A stretch of 64,000 nt of DNA from Bog-756 sp963703145 (lineage in GTDB: Bacteria; Actinomycetota; Acidimicrobiia; Acidimicrobiales; RAAP-2): positions 620,001 through 684,000 of the forward strand of contig OY969793.1 of NCBI GenBank assembly GCA_963703145.1, read 5' to 3'. Of the stretch, positions 1 to 8,052 are shown piece by piece. The position numbers and the translations under genes were made by a program. Under the pieces are notes generated by a model, which was given only the letters and a program-made list of their open reading frames with translations, searched no databases and had not been told where the DNA came from. Every line of letters starts with the position of its first letter. Within the stretch, counting starts at the first letter, position 1.

Positions 1-1176
1 CTCGGGCCGCCCGACGTGGAACTCCACCGGCCGGGTGGCATGGAGTCCGTCCACGGCCATGGCCGCCTCGCGTTCGACGCCGAAGCTCACCCAGCGCTGC
101 CACTCGGGCCGGAAGGCATCGACGGCCAGGACCTCCATGAAGGTGGCAAACGCCTCGTTGAGCCAGATCCCGTTCCACCACTTCATGGTCACCAGGTCTC
201 CGAACCACATGTGGGCGATCTCGTGGCAGATCACATCGGCCACCCGCTCGAGCTCCACCCGGGCGGCCTGGGTCGGGTCGACCAGGAGGGCGGACTCGCG
301 GAAGGTCACACACCCCAGGTTCTCCATGGCCCCGAAGGCGAAGTCCGGGATGGCCACCAGGTCGAGCTTGTCGGCGGGGTAGGGGATCCCGAAGTAGTCG
401 GTGAAGAAGTTGAGGGCGTGGGCCCCGACGGTGAGGGCGAACTGGGTCAGGTGGCCCTTCCCCGGCGGGTGGACGATGCGCAGTGGTACCCCGTTGACCG
501 GGAGCGGCTCGGTGGCCTCCAGGGGTCCCACGATGAAGGCCACCAGGTAGGTGGACATGACCATGGTGGTGGCGAAGCGCACCCGGCGCTTCCCGGCCTC
601 TGCGACCTGCTCCTCGACCACCGCGCCGTTGGAGAACGCGGCCAGGGCGTCGTCGACGACCAGGGTGATCTCGAAGGTGGCCTTCAACTCGGGCTCGTCC
701 CAGCACGGGAAGGCCCGCCGGGCGTCGGTCGACTCCATCTGGGTGGTGGCGATGATGTGTTCGGTCCCGTCCTCGCCGGTGAAGGTCGACCGGTAGAAGC
801 CGTGGAGCTTGTCGTTCAGGATGCCGGTGAAGGCGAGGTGCAGCGTGGCCGGGCCCACCGCGATCGGAGCGGCGAATCGCAGGGTGACCCGCTCTTCGTC
901 CGGGTCGAGGTCGATCGAGGTGGGGGAGAGGGCATACCCCCCGTCGGGGTTGCCGTCGTTGAGCTCCGCCCAGGTCACGTCGAGCTCGGCGGCGTTGAGG
1001 GTGATCGAATCGGTGGGCTGGTCGACGGTCACGTCGATCTCCACGTCACCGGCGAAGCTGGCCGCCGGCAGGTCGGGCGTCAGGACCAGCCGGTAGGCAT
1101 GGGGCCGGACCGTCGTGGGCAGCCGGTAGGCGGGGGTCTCATCGGAGGTGGACTCGTCGGTCGTCGAAGCGCTCAT
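1..1176 (-). CDS. pepN: M1 family aminopeptidase N, N-terminal part (cut by window edge)
   Basis: Zinc metallopeptidase that removes N-terminal residues from peptides in the cytoplasm. The 392 visible codons cover the N-terminal beta-sandwich domain and the start of the catalytic domain. Key motifs are GAMEN at residues 282-286 and the zinc site HEIAH at 318-322, with the third ligand Glu341 in NEAFA. M1 enzymes usually have about 850 residues, so roughly half of the protein lies outside the window. The ATG at 1176 is chosen because a TAGCCT hexamer ends 7 nt upstream, the spacing expected of a leaderless transcript; no Shine-Dalgarno is visible. It is divergent from the PfkB kinase with only 23 bp between the two start codons. 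The family assignment is secure. Confidence 0.95.
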   Translation of the reverse strand, partial: MSASTTDESTSDETPAYRLPTTVRPHAYRLVLTPDLPAASFAGDVEIDVTVDQPTDSITLNAAELDVTWAELNDGNPDGGYALSPTSIDLDPDEERVTLRFAAPIAVGPATLHLAFTGILNDKLHGFYRSTFTGEDGTEHIIATTQMESTDARRAFPCWDEPELKATFEITLVVDDALAAFSNGAVVEEQVAEAGKRRVRFATTMVMSTYLVAFIVGPLEATEPLPVNGVPLRIVHPPGKGHLTQFALTVGAHALNFFTDYFGIPYPADKLDLVAIPDFAFGAMENLGCVTFRESALLVDPTQAARVELERVADVICHEIAHMWFGDLVTMKWWNGIWLNEAFATFMEVLAVDAFRPEWQRWVSFGVEREAAMAVDGLHATRPVEFHVGRPE

Positions 1177-1183
1177 GTCGGGC

Positions 1184-1193
1184 AGGCTACCGT
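1184..1193. promoter_or_regulatory. Overlapping divergent -10 elements (AGGCTACCGT)
   Basis: The decamer reads TACCGT on the plus strand (1188-1193), 6 nt before the GTG of the PfkB gene. It reads TAGCCT on the minus strand (1189-1184), 7 nt before the ATG of pepN. Both hexamers fit TANNNT and share the central TA. With 23 bp between start codons, both transcripts should be leaderless. The same decamer recurs at 2864-2873. The promoter role is inferred from position and sequence. Confidence 0.65.
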
Positions 1194-1199
1194 CGGGCC

Positions 1200-2243
1200 G
1201 TGCAGACAGACTCCGAATCCAACGAAAACTCGACGGGCTCCGCCCCCCGGCTCGATGTGGTGGCGGTCGGCAACGCCCTCGTGGACGTGCTGGCCTCGGC
1301 CACCGACGCGGACCTGGTGGCCCTGGGCCTGGTGAAGGGGACCATGGCCCTGGTCGACCACGAGCGGTCCCAGGCCATCTACGACACCATGGGACCGACC
1401 ACGGAGGCCTCAGGCGGTTCGGCGGCCAACACCGTGGCGGGAGTGGCGGCCCTTGGTGGCCGGGCGGCGTTCCTCGGCCGGGTGGCCGACGATCAGCTCG
1501 GCCAGGCCTTCACCCACGACATCCGATCGATCGGTGTGGCCTTCGACCCGGTGCCGACCGCGGCCGTGCCCGGTCAGTCGGTCACCGGGCACTGCCTGGT
1601 GCTCGTTACCGAGGACGCCGAGCGGACCATGGCCACCCATCTCGGTGTGGCCTCGGACTTCGCCTCCTCCGACCTCCACCAGGGCCATCTGTCCTCGGCT
1701 CAGGTGGTCTATCTCGAGGGCTACCTGTGGGAGCAGCCCCAGGCCAAAGAGGCCATCCGCGAGGCCATCGAGGTGGCCCACCGCAACGACGCCTCGGTGG
1801 CCCTGTCGGTGTCGGACCCGTTCTGTGTGGAGCACCACCGGCGCGAATTCCTCGACCTGTTGACCGGCGAGCTCGAGATGCTCTTCGCCAACGAGGACGA
1901 GATCACCATGCTGTTCGACGTGTCGTCCTTCGACGCCGCGGTGGACGCAGTAGCCGAGACCGGTGTGCTGGCCGTCCTGACCCGTGGGGCGAAGGGTTCC
2001 GTGGTGGTCACCGCTTCGGGCCCGGTGGCGGTCCCTGCCGCCCCGGTCGACGCGGTGGTGGACACCACTGGTGCCGGCGACCTGTTCGCCGCCGGCTTCC
2101 TCTACGGCATCACCAACGGGCTCTCTCCCGAGGAGTCCGCCCGGCTGGGCGGGGTGTGCGCCGCCGAGGTGATCGCCCACGTCGGGGCCCGCCCTCAGGC
2201 CGACCTCCGGGCGCTGGCCGTGGCGGCCGGACTGTTCGCCTGA
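1200..2243 (+). CDS. PfkB-family kinase, adenosine kinase-like
   Basis: Cytoplasmic ATP-dependent sugar or nucleoside kinase of the ribokinase/PfkB superfamily, 347 aa. The N-terminal Rossmann-type core begins near residue 18 with VVAVGNALVD. The sugar-binding SGGSAANTVAG-type segment lies near residues 71-81. The C-terminal signature DTTGAGD at 288-294 includes the catalytic base Asp294. The pattern is closest to the adenosine kinase subgroup, but the substrate cannot be fixed from sequence alone. The GTG at 1200 is chosen because TACCGT lies exactly 6 nt upstream; there is no Shine-Dalgarno. It is divergent from pepN and convergent with the hypothetical gene at 2251-2853, whose end is 7 bp away. 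Confidence 0.88.
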   Translation: MQTDSESNENSTGSAPRLDVVAVGNALVDVLASATDADLVALGLVKGTMALVDHERSQAIYDTMGPTTEASGGSAANTVAGVAALGGRAAFLGRVADDQLGQAFTHDIRSIGVAFDPVPTAAVPGQSVTGHCLVLVTEDAERTMATHLGVASDFASSDLHQGHLSSAQVVYLEGYLWEQPQAKEAIREAIEVAHRNDASVALSVSDPFCVEHHRREFLDLLTGELEMLFANEDEITMLFDVSSFDAAVDAVAETGVLAVLTRGAKGSVVVTASGPVAVPAAPVDAVVDTTGAGDLFAAGFLYGITNGLSPEESARLGGVCAAEVIAHVGARPQADLRALAVAAGLFA

Positions 2244-2250
2244 TCGCGGC

Positions 2251-2853
2251 TCAGCCGCCCGGGCTCTCCACAGCCCGGAAGCTGAAGGGGAGGTCGGCGA
2301 TGCGCACCAGCACCGAGGCCACCTCGCGACCCAACGGGGCCAGGGCGTCATCCAGCGTGGTCGGGTCCTCGAGGATGGACTCCTCCAGCTGGCAGGACCC
2401 TTCGTAGGAGACCTCGATGGCCGTCTCGGCCACCTCGTTGCCGTTGGTCATGAGCTGCTCGATGGTGGCGGACAGCCGGGCCAGCCGCTCGCCGCCGATG
2501 GCGTCCAGATGGTCGGGGAGCACCCCGAGCAGCGGTTGGACGTCGGGGGCCTTGTCCAGCATCTGGACCCGGAACGCCACCTCCACCAGTACTTCGGGGA
2601 GCTCGTCGGGCTCCTCGCCGATGGCCCAGCTGCGGTACGCGGTCTGACTCCAGGTCGGCCAGTCGAAGCTGGTGTCCACCCGGATGCGGGCGGGCCGCTC
2701 CTCACCGGGGAGGCTGTAGGAGGTCTCGAAGCTCACGTCCCCCAGAAAGACGTCCACCTGAAATCGCTCCTCGACCGCCTGGCGCTGCAACAGGGCGGCC
2801 TCGAAGGCGTGCCGGTGGGAGGTAACCAGTTGGGTGAAGACGTGGTCCAGCAT
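2251..2853 (-). CDS. Hypothetical protein, 200 aa
   Basis: I do not recognise this family. It is a soluble, acidic protein without a signal peptide or membrane segment. It is rich in alternating hydrophobic and charged residues and has a helical stretch near residues 119-140. Base composition and codon use match the neighbours, and the reading frame is clean over 200 codons, so it is probably a real gene. It is divergent from the GDPD gene, with 26 bp between start codons. The decamer AGGCTACCGT lies between them and gives this gene a TAGCCT hexamer 10 nt before its ATG. It ends 7 bp from the convergent kinase gene. The context gives no function. Confidence 0.7.
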   Translation of the reverse strand: MLDHVFTQLVTSHRHAFEAALLQRQAVEERFQVDVFLGDVSFETSYSLPGEERPARIRVDTSFDWPTWSQTAYRSWAIGEEPDELPEVLVEVAFRVQMLDKAPDVQPLLGVLPDHLDAIGGERLARLSATIEQLMTNGNEVAETAIEVSYEGSCQLEESILEDPTTLDDALAPLGREVASVLVRIADLPFSFRAVESPGG

Positions 2854-2863
2854 CGCGGGTCAG

Positions 2864-2873
2864 AGGCTACCGT
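2864..2873. promoter_or_regulatory. Overlapping divergent -10 elements (AGGCTACCGT), second copy
   Basis: This is identical to the decamer at 1184-1193. On the plus strand TACCGT (2868-2873) ends 6 nt before the ATG of the GDPD gene. On the minus strand TAGCCT (2869-2864) ends 10 nt before the ATG of the hypothetical gene. The central TA is shared by both. The promoter role is inferred. Confidence 0.6.
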
Positions 2874-2879
2874 TCTTCC

Positions 2880-3761
2880 ATGGCCGCCTTTCCCGATCAG
2901 TCCCGGGCCGCCCCGTGGCTCGACCGCCGGGTGATCGCCTACGCCCACCAGGGCGGGGCGTGGGAGGCGCCGTCCTCGACGCTGTACGCCATCGCCGCCG
3001 CCCTTAAGGCCGGGGCTACCGGTATCGAACTCGATGTCCACGCCACCGCGGACGGCCACCTGGTGGTGGGCCACGACCCGACGGTGGACCGGACCACCAA
3101 CGGTTCGGGACAGATCGCCGACCTGACCCTGGAGGAGCTGAGGCGCCTCGACAACGCCTACTGGTGGGCGCCGGGCGCAGACGTGTCGCCCGGTCTCGAC
3201 GAGGGTGACTACCCGTTCCGCGGCCGGGCACCGGCCGACTCCCGGTTCCGCATCGCTCTGTTGGAGGAGGTCTTAGAGGAGTTCTCCGGTGTCGTGCTCA
3301 ACCTGGACATCAAGCGGACCGCCCCCGTGGTCGCTCCCTACGAGGAGTCCCTGGCCCGCATGCTTCGCCGGTTCGGCCGCACCGATGACGTCATCGTCGC
3401 CTCGTTCCTCGATTCGGCCACTGAGGCCTTCGCCACGTTCGCGCCCAACATCCCGACGTCAGCGGGCACGGTGGCCGTGGCGGGGTTCTTCCAGAGCGTG
3501 CAGGCGGGCGAAGAGCCCGCTCCCCTCACCCACGTGGCCCTGCAGGTGCCGGCCAACTACGGGGATCTCACCCTGGTCGACCAGCGATTCGTCGACGTGG
3601 CCCACAGCCAGGGCCTGGCCGTCCATGTGTGGACCATCGACGAGGAGGCGGAGATGGAGCGGCTCTGCGGGCTGGGCGTCGACGGGATCATCACCGACCG
3701 GCCCACCGCCCTGGTGGAGGTACTCGCCAGACTCGGTTGCGCATGGCACCCCGAGGGGTGA
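2880..3761 (+). CDS. Glycerophosphodiester phosphodiesterase family protein
   Basis: Metal-dependent phosphodiesterase with a TIM-barrel fold that hydrolyses deacylated phospholipids to glycerol-3-phosphate and an alcohol; 293 aa. Family hallmarks are AHQGG near residue 22 (first catalytic His), the metal site GIELDVH near residues 44-50, and the second His in VVGHDPT near residue 61. The C-terminal VDGIITDRP near residues 269-277 matches the end of the barrel. No signal peptide is present, so it is probably cytoplasmic. The ATG at 2880 follows TACCGT by 6 nt, suggesting a leaderless mRNA. The gene is followed by bL37 on the opposite strand. The family is clear; the natural substrate is not. 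Confidence 0.93.
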   Translation: MAAFPDQSRAAPWLDRRVIAYAHQGGAWEAPSSTLYAIAAALKAGATGIELDVHATADGHLVVGHDPTVDRTTNGSGQIADLTLEELRRLDNAYWWAPGADVSPGLDEGDYPFRGRAPADSRFRIALLEEVLEEFSGVVLNLDIKRTAPVVAPYEESLARMLRRFGRTDDVIVASFLDSATEAFATFAPNIPTSAGTVAVAGFFQSVQAGEEPAPLTHVALQVPANYGDLTLVDQRFVDVAHSQGLAVHVWTIDEEAEMERLCGLGVDGIITDRPTALVEVLARLGCAWHPEG

Positions 3762-3788
3762 GCGGCCGCGTGGCCGCTCAGGTGGGGC

Positions 3789-3872
3789 TCAGCCCCTACC
3801 GCAGTTGGGCTTCTTGCCGTGGTTGGCCTTCTTCTTGGCCCGGAGCTTGCGTTTGTTGGTTCGTTTCGACAC
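3789..3872 (-). CDS. Ribosomal protein bL37, 27 aa
   Basis: Tiny, very basic protein of the actinobacterial large ribosomal subunit. It starts SKRTNKRKLR after the GTG-encoded first residue and ends with ANHGKKPNCGRG. The ANHGK(K/R)PN tail is the family signature known from mycobacterial bL37. The GTG at 3872 follows TACACT by 9 nt on the minus strand, so the leader would be very short or absent. It is too short for most gene finders. It lies convergent with the GDPD gene and divergent from the DUF192 gene. I am confident because the whole coding length is composed of family-like residues and ends in a clean TGA. Confidence 0.85.
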   Translation of the reverse strand: MSKRTNKRKLRAKKKANHGKKPNCGRG

Positions 3873-3915
3873 AGTCCGGCAAGTGTAGTCGGGCTCACGG
3901 CTCCGGAGTTCCGCG

Positions 3916-4242
3916 GTGAGCTGGCTGCTCCGGGACGGCGACGTGCTGGCCACCGCCGAGGTCGCCGAGGGCCTGGCCCAGCGCAGCAAGGGCCTGTTGG
4001 GACGGACCAGTTACGAGGGGGCCCTCGTGCTCCCGCGCACCCGCTCGGTGCACACCGTCGGCATGCGCTTCCCCATCGATGTGGCCTTCTGCGACAAGGA
4101 CATGGTCGTGGTGGGGATGACCACCCTGCGGCCGTGGCGCATGAGCGTGCCCCGGCGCCGGGCCCGGGCCGTCGTCGAGGCCCAGGCCGGTGCCTTCGAG
4201 CGCTGGGGCCTGCGGACCGGTGACCGGTTGGAGCTCCGCTGA
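3916..4242 (+). CDS. DUF192 family protein
   Basis: Small protein of 108 aa covering the whole DUF192 domain: LAQRSKGLLGR near residues 20-30, then SVHTVGMRFPIDVAF near 44-58, the hallmark T.GM.FPID pattern. The biochemical function of the family is unknown. Here it lacks a signal peptide, so it is probably cytoplasmic. The start is a GTG preceded by CCGGAG at a normal Shine-Dalgarno distance. Its TGA overlaps the ATG of rsmI (TGATG), so the two are probably translated from one mRNA. Confidence 0.88.
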   Translation: MSWLLRDGDVLATAEVAEGLAQRSKGLLGRTSYEGALVLPRTRSVHTVGMRFPIDVAFCDKDMVVVGMTTLRPWRMSVPRRRARAVVEAQAGAFERWGLRTGDRLELR

Positions 4243-5291
4243 TGGCCACCCCGGGGGAGCCCGGCGCGGACCTCGACCCCGACATCCTCGAGGAGATGGA
4301 GTTCTGGGGCGACGACGCCGACCACGACGGGCATGAGGCGGGCGCGCAACGGGCGGACGACGTCGCCACCGACCACAGCGCCGCTGATCCTGCGGCGGCC
4401 GACCAAGGCCCGGCGACCGCGGCGTCCTCTGGTGCGCTGGTGGTCGTCGGGACACCGATCGGGAATCTCGGGGACCTGTCACCCCGGGCGGTGCGCGCCC
4501 TGGCCGATGCCGACACCATCTACTGCGAAGACACCAGGCACTCGCGCAAGCTGCTCAGTCATGCCGGCATCTCCGGTGTCCCACTGCGCTCGCTCCACGA
4601 GCACAACGAACTCGACCGGATCGACGAGGTGGTGGCCGCGGTGGCCGCGGGCAAGTCGGTGGCGATCGTCTCGGATGCCGGCATGCCCGGTGTGTCGGAC
4701 CCAGGCAGTCGTGTGGTGGCGGCGGTGGCCGGGGCCGGGCTCGTCGTGACGGTGGTGCCCGGTCCGTCCGCGGTGCTGGCCGCGCTGGTGGCGAGCGGGT
4801 TGCCCACCGACCGGTTCGTCTTCGAGGGATTCCTGCCCAGGGGAGGCCGCGAGCGGCGGGCCAGGATCGCCGAGGTGGCCGCCGAGCCGAGGACGACCGT
4901 CTTGTTCGAGGCCCCCGGACGCGTGGCCGGCACGCTCGGCGACCTGGCCGAGGCCTGTGGCGGCGACCGCGCCGTGGCGGTGGCCCGGGAGCTGACCAAG
5001 CTCCACGAGGAGCTCTGGCGGGGATCGCTCAGCGACGCGGTGAGCTGGGCCGAGACCCCGATCCGGGGCGAGGTGGTGCTGGTACTCGACGGCGCCCCGG
5101 AGCCGGCCGAGGTGCTCATCGCCGATCACGACCTGTCTGCCGCACTGGCCGAGCGGCTGGGGGCGGGGGAGCGCACGAGAGGTGCCGTCGACGAGGTGGC
5201 CGCAGCGTTCGGCGTGCCCCGCCGGCGGGTCTACGACTTGGCCCTGGCGGCCCGCGCCGAGGGCGAACCCCCGCCCCGTGCCCCGGAATGA
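4242..5291 (+). CDS. rsmI: 16S rRNA (cytidine1402-2'-O)-methyltransferase RsmI
   Basis: SAM-dependent tetrapyrrole-methylase-fold enzyme that 2'-O-methylates C1402 in the decoding centre of 16S rRNA. The catalytic part starts near residue 65 with LVVVGTPIGNLGDLSPRA. It continues with YCEDTRHSRKLL, the SAM-binding SDAGMPGVSDPG, and VVPGPSAVLAALVASGLP. The C-terminal part contains the family feature ELTKLHEELWRG. The roughly 65-residue N-terminal extension is acidic and low-complexity (D/A/E-rich), unusual for RsmI. The start codon overlaps the DUF192 stop codon. Confidence 0.95.
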   Translation: MATPGEPGADLDPDILEEMEFWGDDADHDGHEAGAQRADDVATDHSAADPAAADQGPATAASSGALVVVGTPIGNLGDLSPRAVRALADADTIYCEDTRHSRKLLSHAGISGVPLRSLHEHNELDRIDEVVAAVAAGKSVAIVSDAGMPGVSDPGSRVVAAVAGAGLVVTVVPGPSAVLAALVASGLPTDRFVFEGFLPRGGRERRARIAEVAAEPRTTVLFEAPGRVAGTLGDLAEACGGDRAVAVARELTKLHEELWRGSLSDAVSWAETPIRGEVVLVLDGAPEPAEVLIADHDLSAALAERLGAGERTRGAVDEVAAAFGVPRRRVYDLALAARAEGEPPPRAPE

Positions 5292-5363
5292 CGGCGTGGA
5301 CAGCGCTGTTGCACTTACTGCACTACGGGCGGGGCCTACCCACAGGACTCGAGAGGAGTCGAG

Positions 5364-5906
5364 ATGTTCGGACGTACCCACGTGGACAAGAACCAGGCAC
5401 CGGGGATCGCCCCGGACGACATCCCCGAGGGTCTGGACCGGGCCGCCTTCGCCGCCGGGTGCTTCTGGGGGGTAGAGGAGTTCTTCCGTGCCATCCCCGG
5501 GGTCGTCGACGCCATCTCCGGCTACGAGGGCGGGGCGGTGGTCCAGCCCACCTACGAGCAGGTGTGCCATGGTCGGACCGGGCATGCCGAGGCCGTCCTG
5601 GTCACCTTCGATCCGGCCCGGGTCTCCTTTGAGACACTGCTGGCGGAGTTCTGGCGCCACCATGACCCGACAACGCTCAACCGCCAGGGCCCCGATCGCG
5701 GCAGCCAGTACCGATCGGCGGTGTTCACGCACACCGAGGCCCAGGCCAAGGCCGCCCGGGCCTCGCTCGACGAGTACCAGGCCCGCTTCAAGCGGCCCAT
5801 CGTCACCGAGGTGACCCCGGCCACCACCTTCTGGCCGGCCGAGGAGTACCACCAGCGCTACACCGAAAAGACCGGCTTCGGCGGGTGCCACGTCGCCAAC
5901 TGGTAG
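5364..5906 (+). CDS. msrA: Peptide methionine sulfoxide reductase MsrA
   Basis: Reduces the S-epimer of methionine sulfoxide in proteins during oxidative stress; cytoplasmic, 180 aa. The catalytic motif GCFWG is at residues 32-36 with the nucleophile Cys33. The rest of the domain follows the family pattern: RTGHAEAVLV, FWRHHDPTTLNRQGPDRGSQ, and YHQRYTEK near the C-terminus. The ATG is preceded by GAGGAGTCGAG, a strong Shine-Dalgarno, in contrast with the leaderless neighbours. It is followed by the Nudix gene on the opposite strand, 57 bp from its stop. Confidence 0.97.
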   Translation: MFGRTHVDKNQAPGIAPDDIPEGLDRAAFAAGCFWGVEEFFRAIPGVVDAISGYEGGAVVQPTYEQVCHGRTGHAEAVLVTFDPARVSFETLLAEFWRHHDPTTLNRQGPDRGSQYRSAVFTHTEAQAKAARASLDEYQARFKRPIVTEVTPATTFWPAEEYHQRYTEKTGFGGCHVANW

Positions 5907-5963
5907 CGCCACGGCGGTTGGGGGCCGGGTGCATCGGCCCAGGGCTGGTGGCGGGACGGGCGG

Positions 5964-6368
5964 TCAGGCCAGCTCGGTGAGGGCCCGGGCCACATAGGGC
6001 ACCAGTGGCAGGTCGAGGGCCTCGTCCCGAGCCACCCACCGGGCCAGGTCGGAGGACCCGTCGGCCTCGTGGCGGAGCTCACCGCCGAAGGTGTCGATGG
6101 TGTAGATGATCCGGACGGTGTGGAGGTCGGTCCCGTCGGGCAGGGTCGTCACGTCGGACAGCACCCCGGCCAGGGTACCCACGGCCACCACCAGGCCGGT
6201 CTCCTCGGCGAACTCGCGGCGGAGCGCGTCGACGGGGTCTTCGCCGTGGTCGATGCCGCCACCGGGCAGGAACCACCGGCCGGCCACCGTCAGATACGCC
6301 GCCGCCCGGACCAGCAGCACCGAGGGCCGGGCGTCCTGGATCGACTGGCACAGCCCGTAGACGGCCAC
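5964..6368 (-). CDS. Nudix hydrolase (N-terminus probably lost to a missing base)
   Basis: Hydrolase for nucleoside diphosphates linked to another moiety. The full Nudix box G-x5-E-x7-REFAEETGL runs from residue 37 to 59 counted from the in-frame GTG at 6368. The uninterrupted frame gives 134 aa and begins immediately before the first beta strand. Upstream, an ATG at 6448 sits exactly 7 nt after a TAGGAT hexamer, the leaderless arrangement seen at several other genes here. It is one frame off. Restoring one base, for example in the six-G run near 6418-6423, would join the frames and give about 160 aa. Substrate specificity cannot be read. It is divergent from metG. Confidence 0.85.
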   Translation of the reverse strand: MAVYGLCQSIQDARPSVLLVRAAAYLTVAGRWFLPGGGIDHGEDPVDALRREFAEETGLVVAVGTLAGVLSDVTTLPDGTDLHTVRIIYTIDTFGGELRHEADGSSDLARWVARDEALDLPLVPYVARALTELA

Positions 6369-6455
6369 CCGCTGGCGGGACTCGGGCGCCCAGGCGGCGC
6401 CCGTGCGGCCTGGTCCTGGGGGGTCGGGCCCGGCGTCGCATCAGCCATGGCCGAG

Positions 6456-6461
6456 ATCCTA
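6456..6461 (-). promoter_or_regulatory. -10 element of the Nudix gene
   Basis: TAGGAT on the minus strand, 7 nt upstream of the ATG at 6448. It matches the leaderless spacing used by pepN, prs and the SurA-like gene, which supports 6448 as the true start of the Nudix gene. Confidence 0.5.
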
Positions 6462-6531
6462 CGATCGGCCCCGGTGGGGAGGACGCCGACGGTGTCGGCG
6501 AGGCCGCCGACGCTCGGTACGCTACCGGGCA

Positions 6532-8041
6532 GTGTCCCGCTACTACATCACCACCCCGATCTACTACGTGAACGACGCGCCCCACGTGGGGCACGCCTAC
6601 ACCACGGTCAACGCCGACGCCCTGGCCCGGTGGCACCGCCTGATCGGGGACGAGGTCTTCTTCCTCACCGGGACCGACGAGCACGGCCAGAAGGTGGCGC
6701 GGGCCGCCGAGGAGCACGGCCTCTCACCTACCGAGTGGACCGACCAGCTGGCCCCGCGGTTCGCGTCGGCCTGGGCCGACCTCGACATCGCCAACGACGA
6801 CTTCATCCGGACCACCGAGCCCCGCCACGCCCGGGCCGTTCAGCAGTTCCTGACCCGCATCTACGACAACGGCTGGATCGTCAAGGACACCTACCGTGGC
6901 CTCTACTGCGTGTCGTGCGAGCAGTACTACGCCGAGGACGAGCTGGTGGACGGGGGTCTGTGCCCCATCCACCGCACGCCGGTGGACCTCTTGGAGGAGG
7001 AGAACTACTTCTTCCGGCTCAGCGCCTTCGAGGACCGCCTCATCGAGTGGTACGAGGCCAATCCCGGGGCGGTGGTCCCCGAGTCCAAGCGGAACGAGGC
7101 GCTCAGTTTCATCCGGGGCGGCCTCTGGACATCTCCATCACCCGGACCTCCATCGACTGGGGGGTGACCGTTCCCTGGGACGAGAAGCACGTCTTCTACG
7201 TCTGGTACGACGCCCTCATCAACTACCTCACGGCCATCGGCTACGGCGAGGACGAGACCCGGTTCGAGGCGTGGTGGCCTGTCGTCCACCACCTCATCGG
7301 CAAAGAGATCATCCGCTTCCACTGCGTCTGGTGGCCGGCCATGTGCATGGCCGCGGGCATCGACCCGCCCGCCCACGTGCAGGTCCATGGGTGGCTGCTG
7401 GTCGGGGGCGAGAAGATGTCCAAATCCAGCCTCAACCAGATCTCGCCGGGGGAGCTGACTGCCGACTACGGCGTGGACCCCGTCCGCTACCACCTGCTGC
7501 GGGACACCCCGCTCGGGCTCGGACGGGGACTTCTCCGCCGAGGGCATCACCAGTCCGCTACAACGCCGATCTGGCCAACAACCTGGGCAACCTGTTGTCC
7601 CGGGTGACCACGGTGGTCGGATCCAAGTGTGCAGGCATCGGCCCGGCCCCCGACCCCGAGAGCCGGCTGGCCGACATCGCCACCACCACACTGGCCGAGG
7701 CCGGCGCGGCCTGGAACGCCGGACAGCCCCACCTGGGCCTCGAGGCCACCTGGCGGCTCATCCGCGAGACCAACGCCGAGCTGGAGACGGCTGAGCCCTG
7801 GAAGTCGGACCCGGGCCCGGCCGTCGACGCAGTCCTCGGCAGCGCGCTCGAGGTGCTGCGGATCGTGGCTCTGCTCATCGTCCCGGCCATGCCGTCGACC
7901 GCGGAGGCCATCTGGCACCGGATCGGCCTCGAGGGGTCACCCGCCGACCAGCGCCTGCCGGACGCCGCTGCCTGGGGCGGCTACCCGGCCGGCCGGCCGG
8001 TCGACAAGGGCGCACCGCTGTTCCCTCGGCGCAAGGCCTAG
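6532..8041 (+). CDS. metG: Methionyl-tRNA synthetase, interrupted by at least three frame changes
   Basis: Class I aminoacyl-tRNA synthetase that charges tRNA-Met. The GTG start at 6532 opens with RYYITTPIYYVND, followed by the HIGH-type motif HVGH and the zinc-binding region containing SCEQYY. The KMSKS motif lies near 7415-7430. The C-terminal anticodon-binding helices run to 8041. The product is complete only when frames are joined: one base is missing near 7133, one extra near 7515 and one extra near 7553. All lie in GC-rich runs in an essential gene, so I read them as sequence errors. A TACGCT hexamer lies 8 nt before the GTG. It is followed by tatD after 11 bp. Confidence 0.93.
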
Positions 8042-8052
8042 GGGGCCACTCG

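Noticed and set aside
16..1335. Long plus-strand open frame of 439 codons
   Set aside because: It is the antisense shadow of pepN. The minus strand carries GAMEN and HEIAH; the plus-strand product is His/Gly/Pro-rich without any family pattern.
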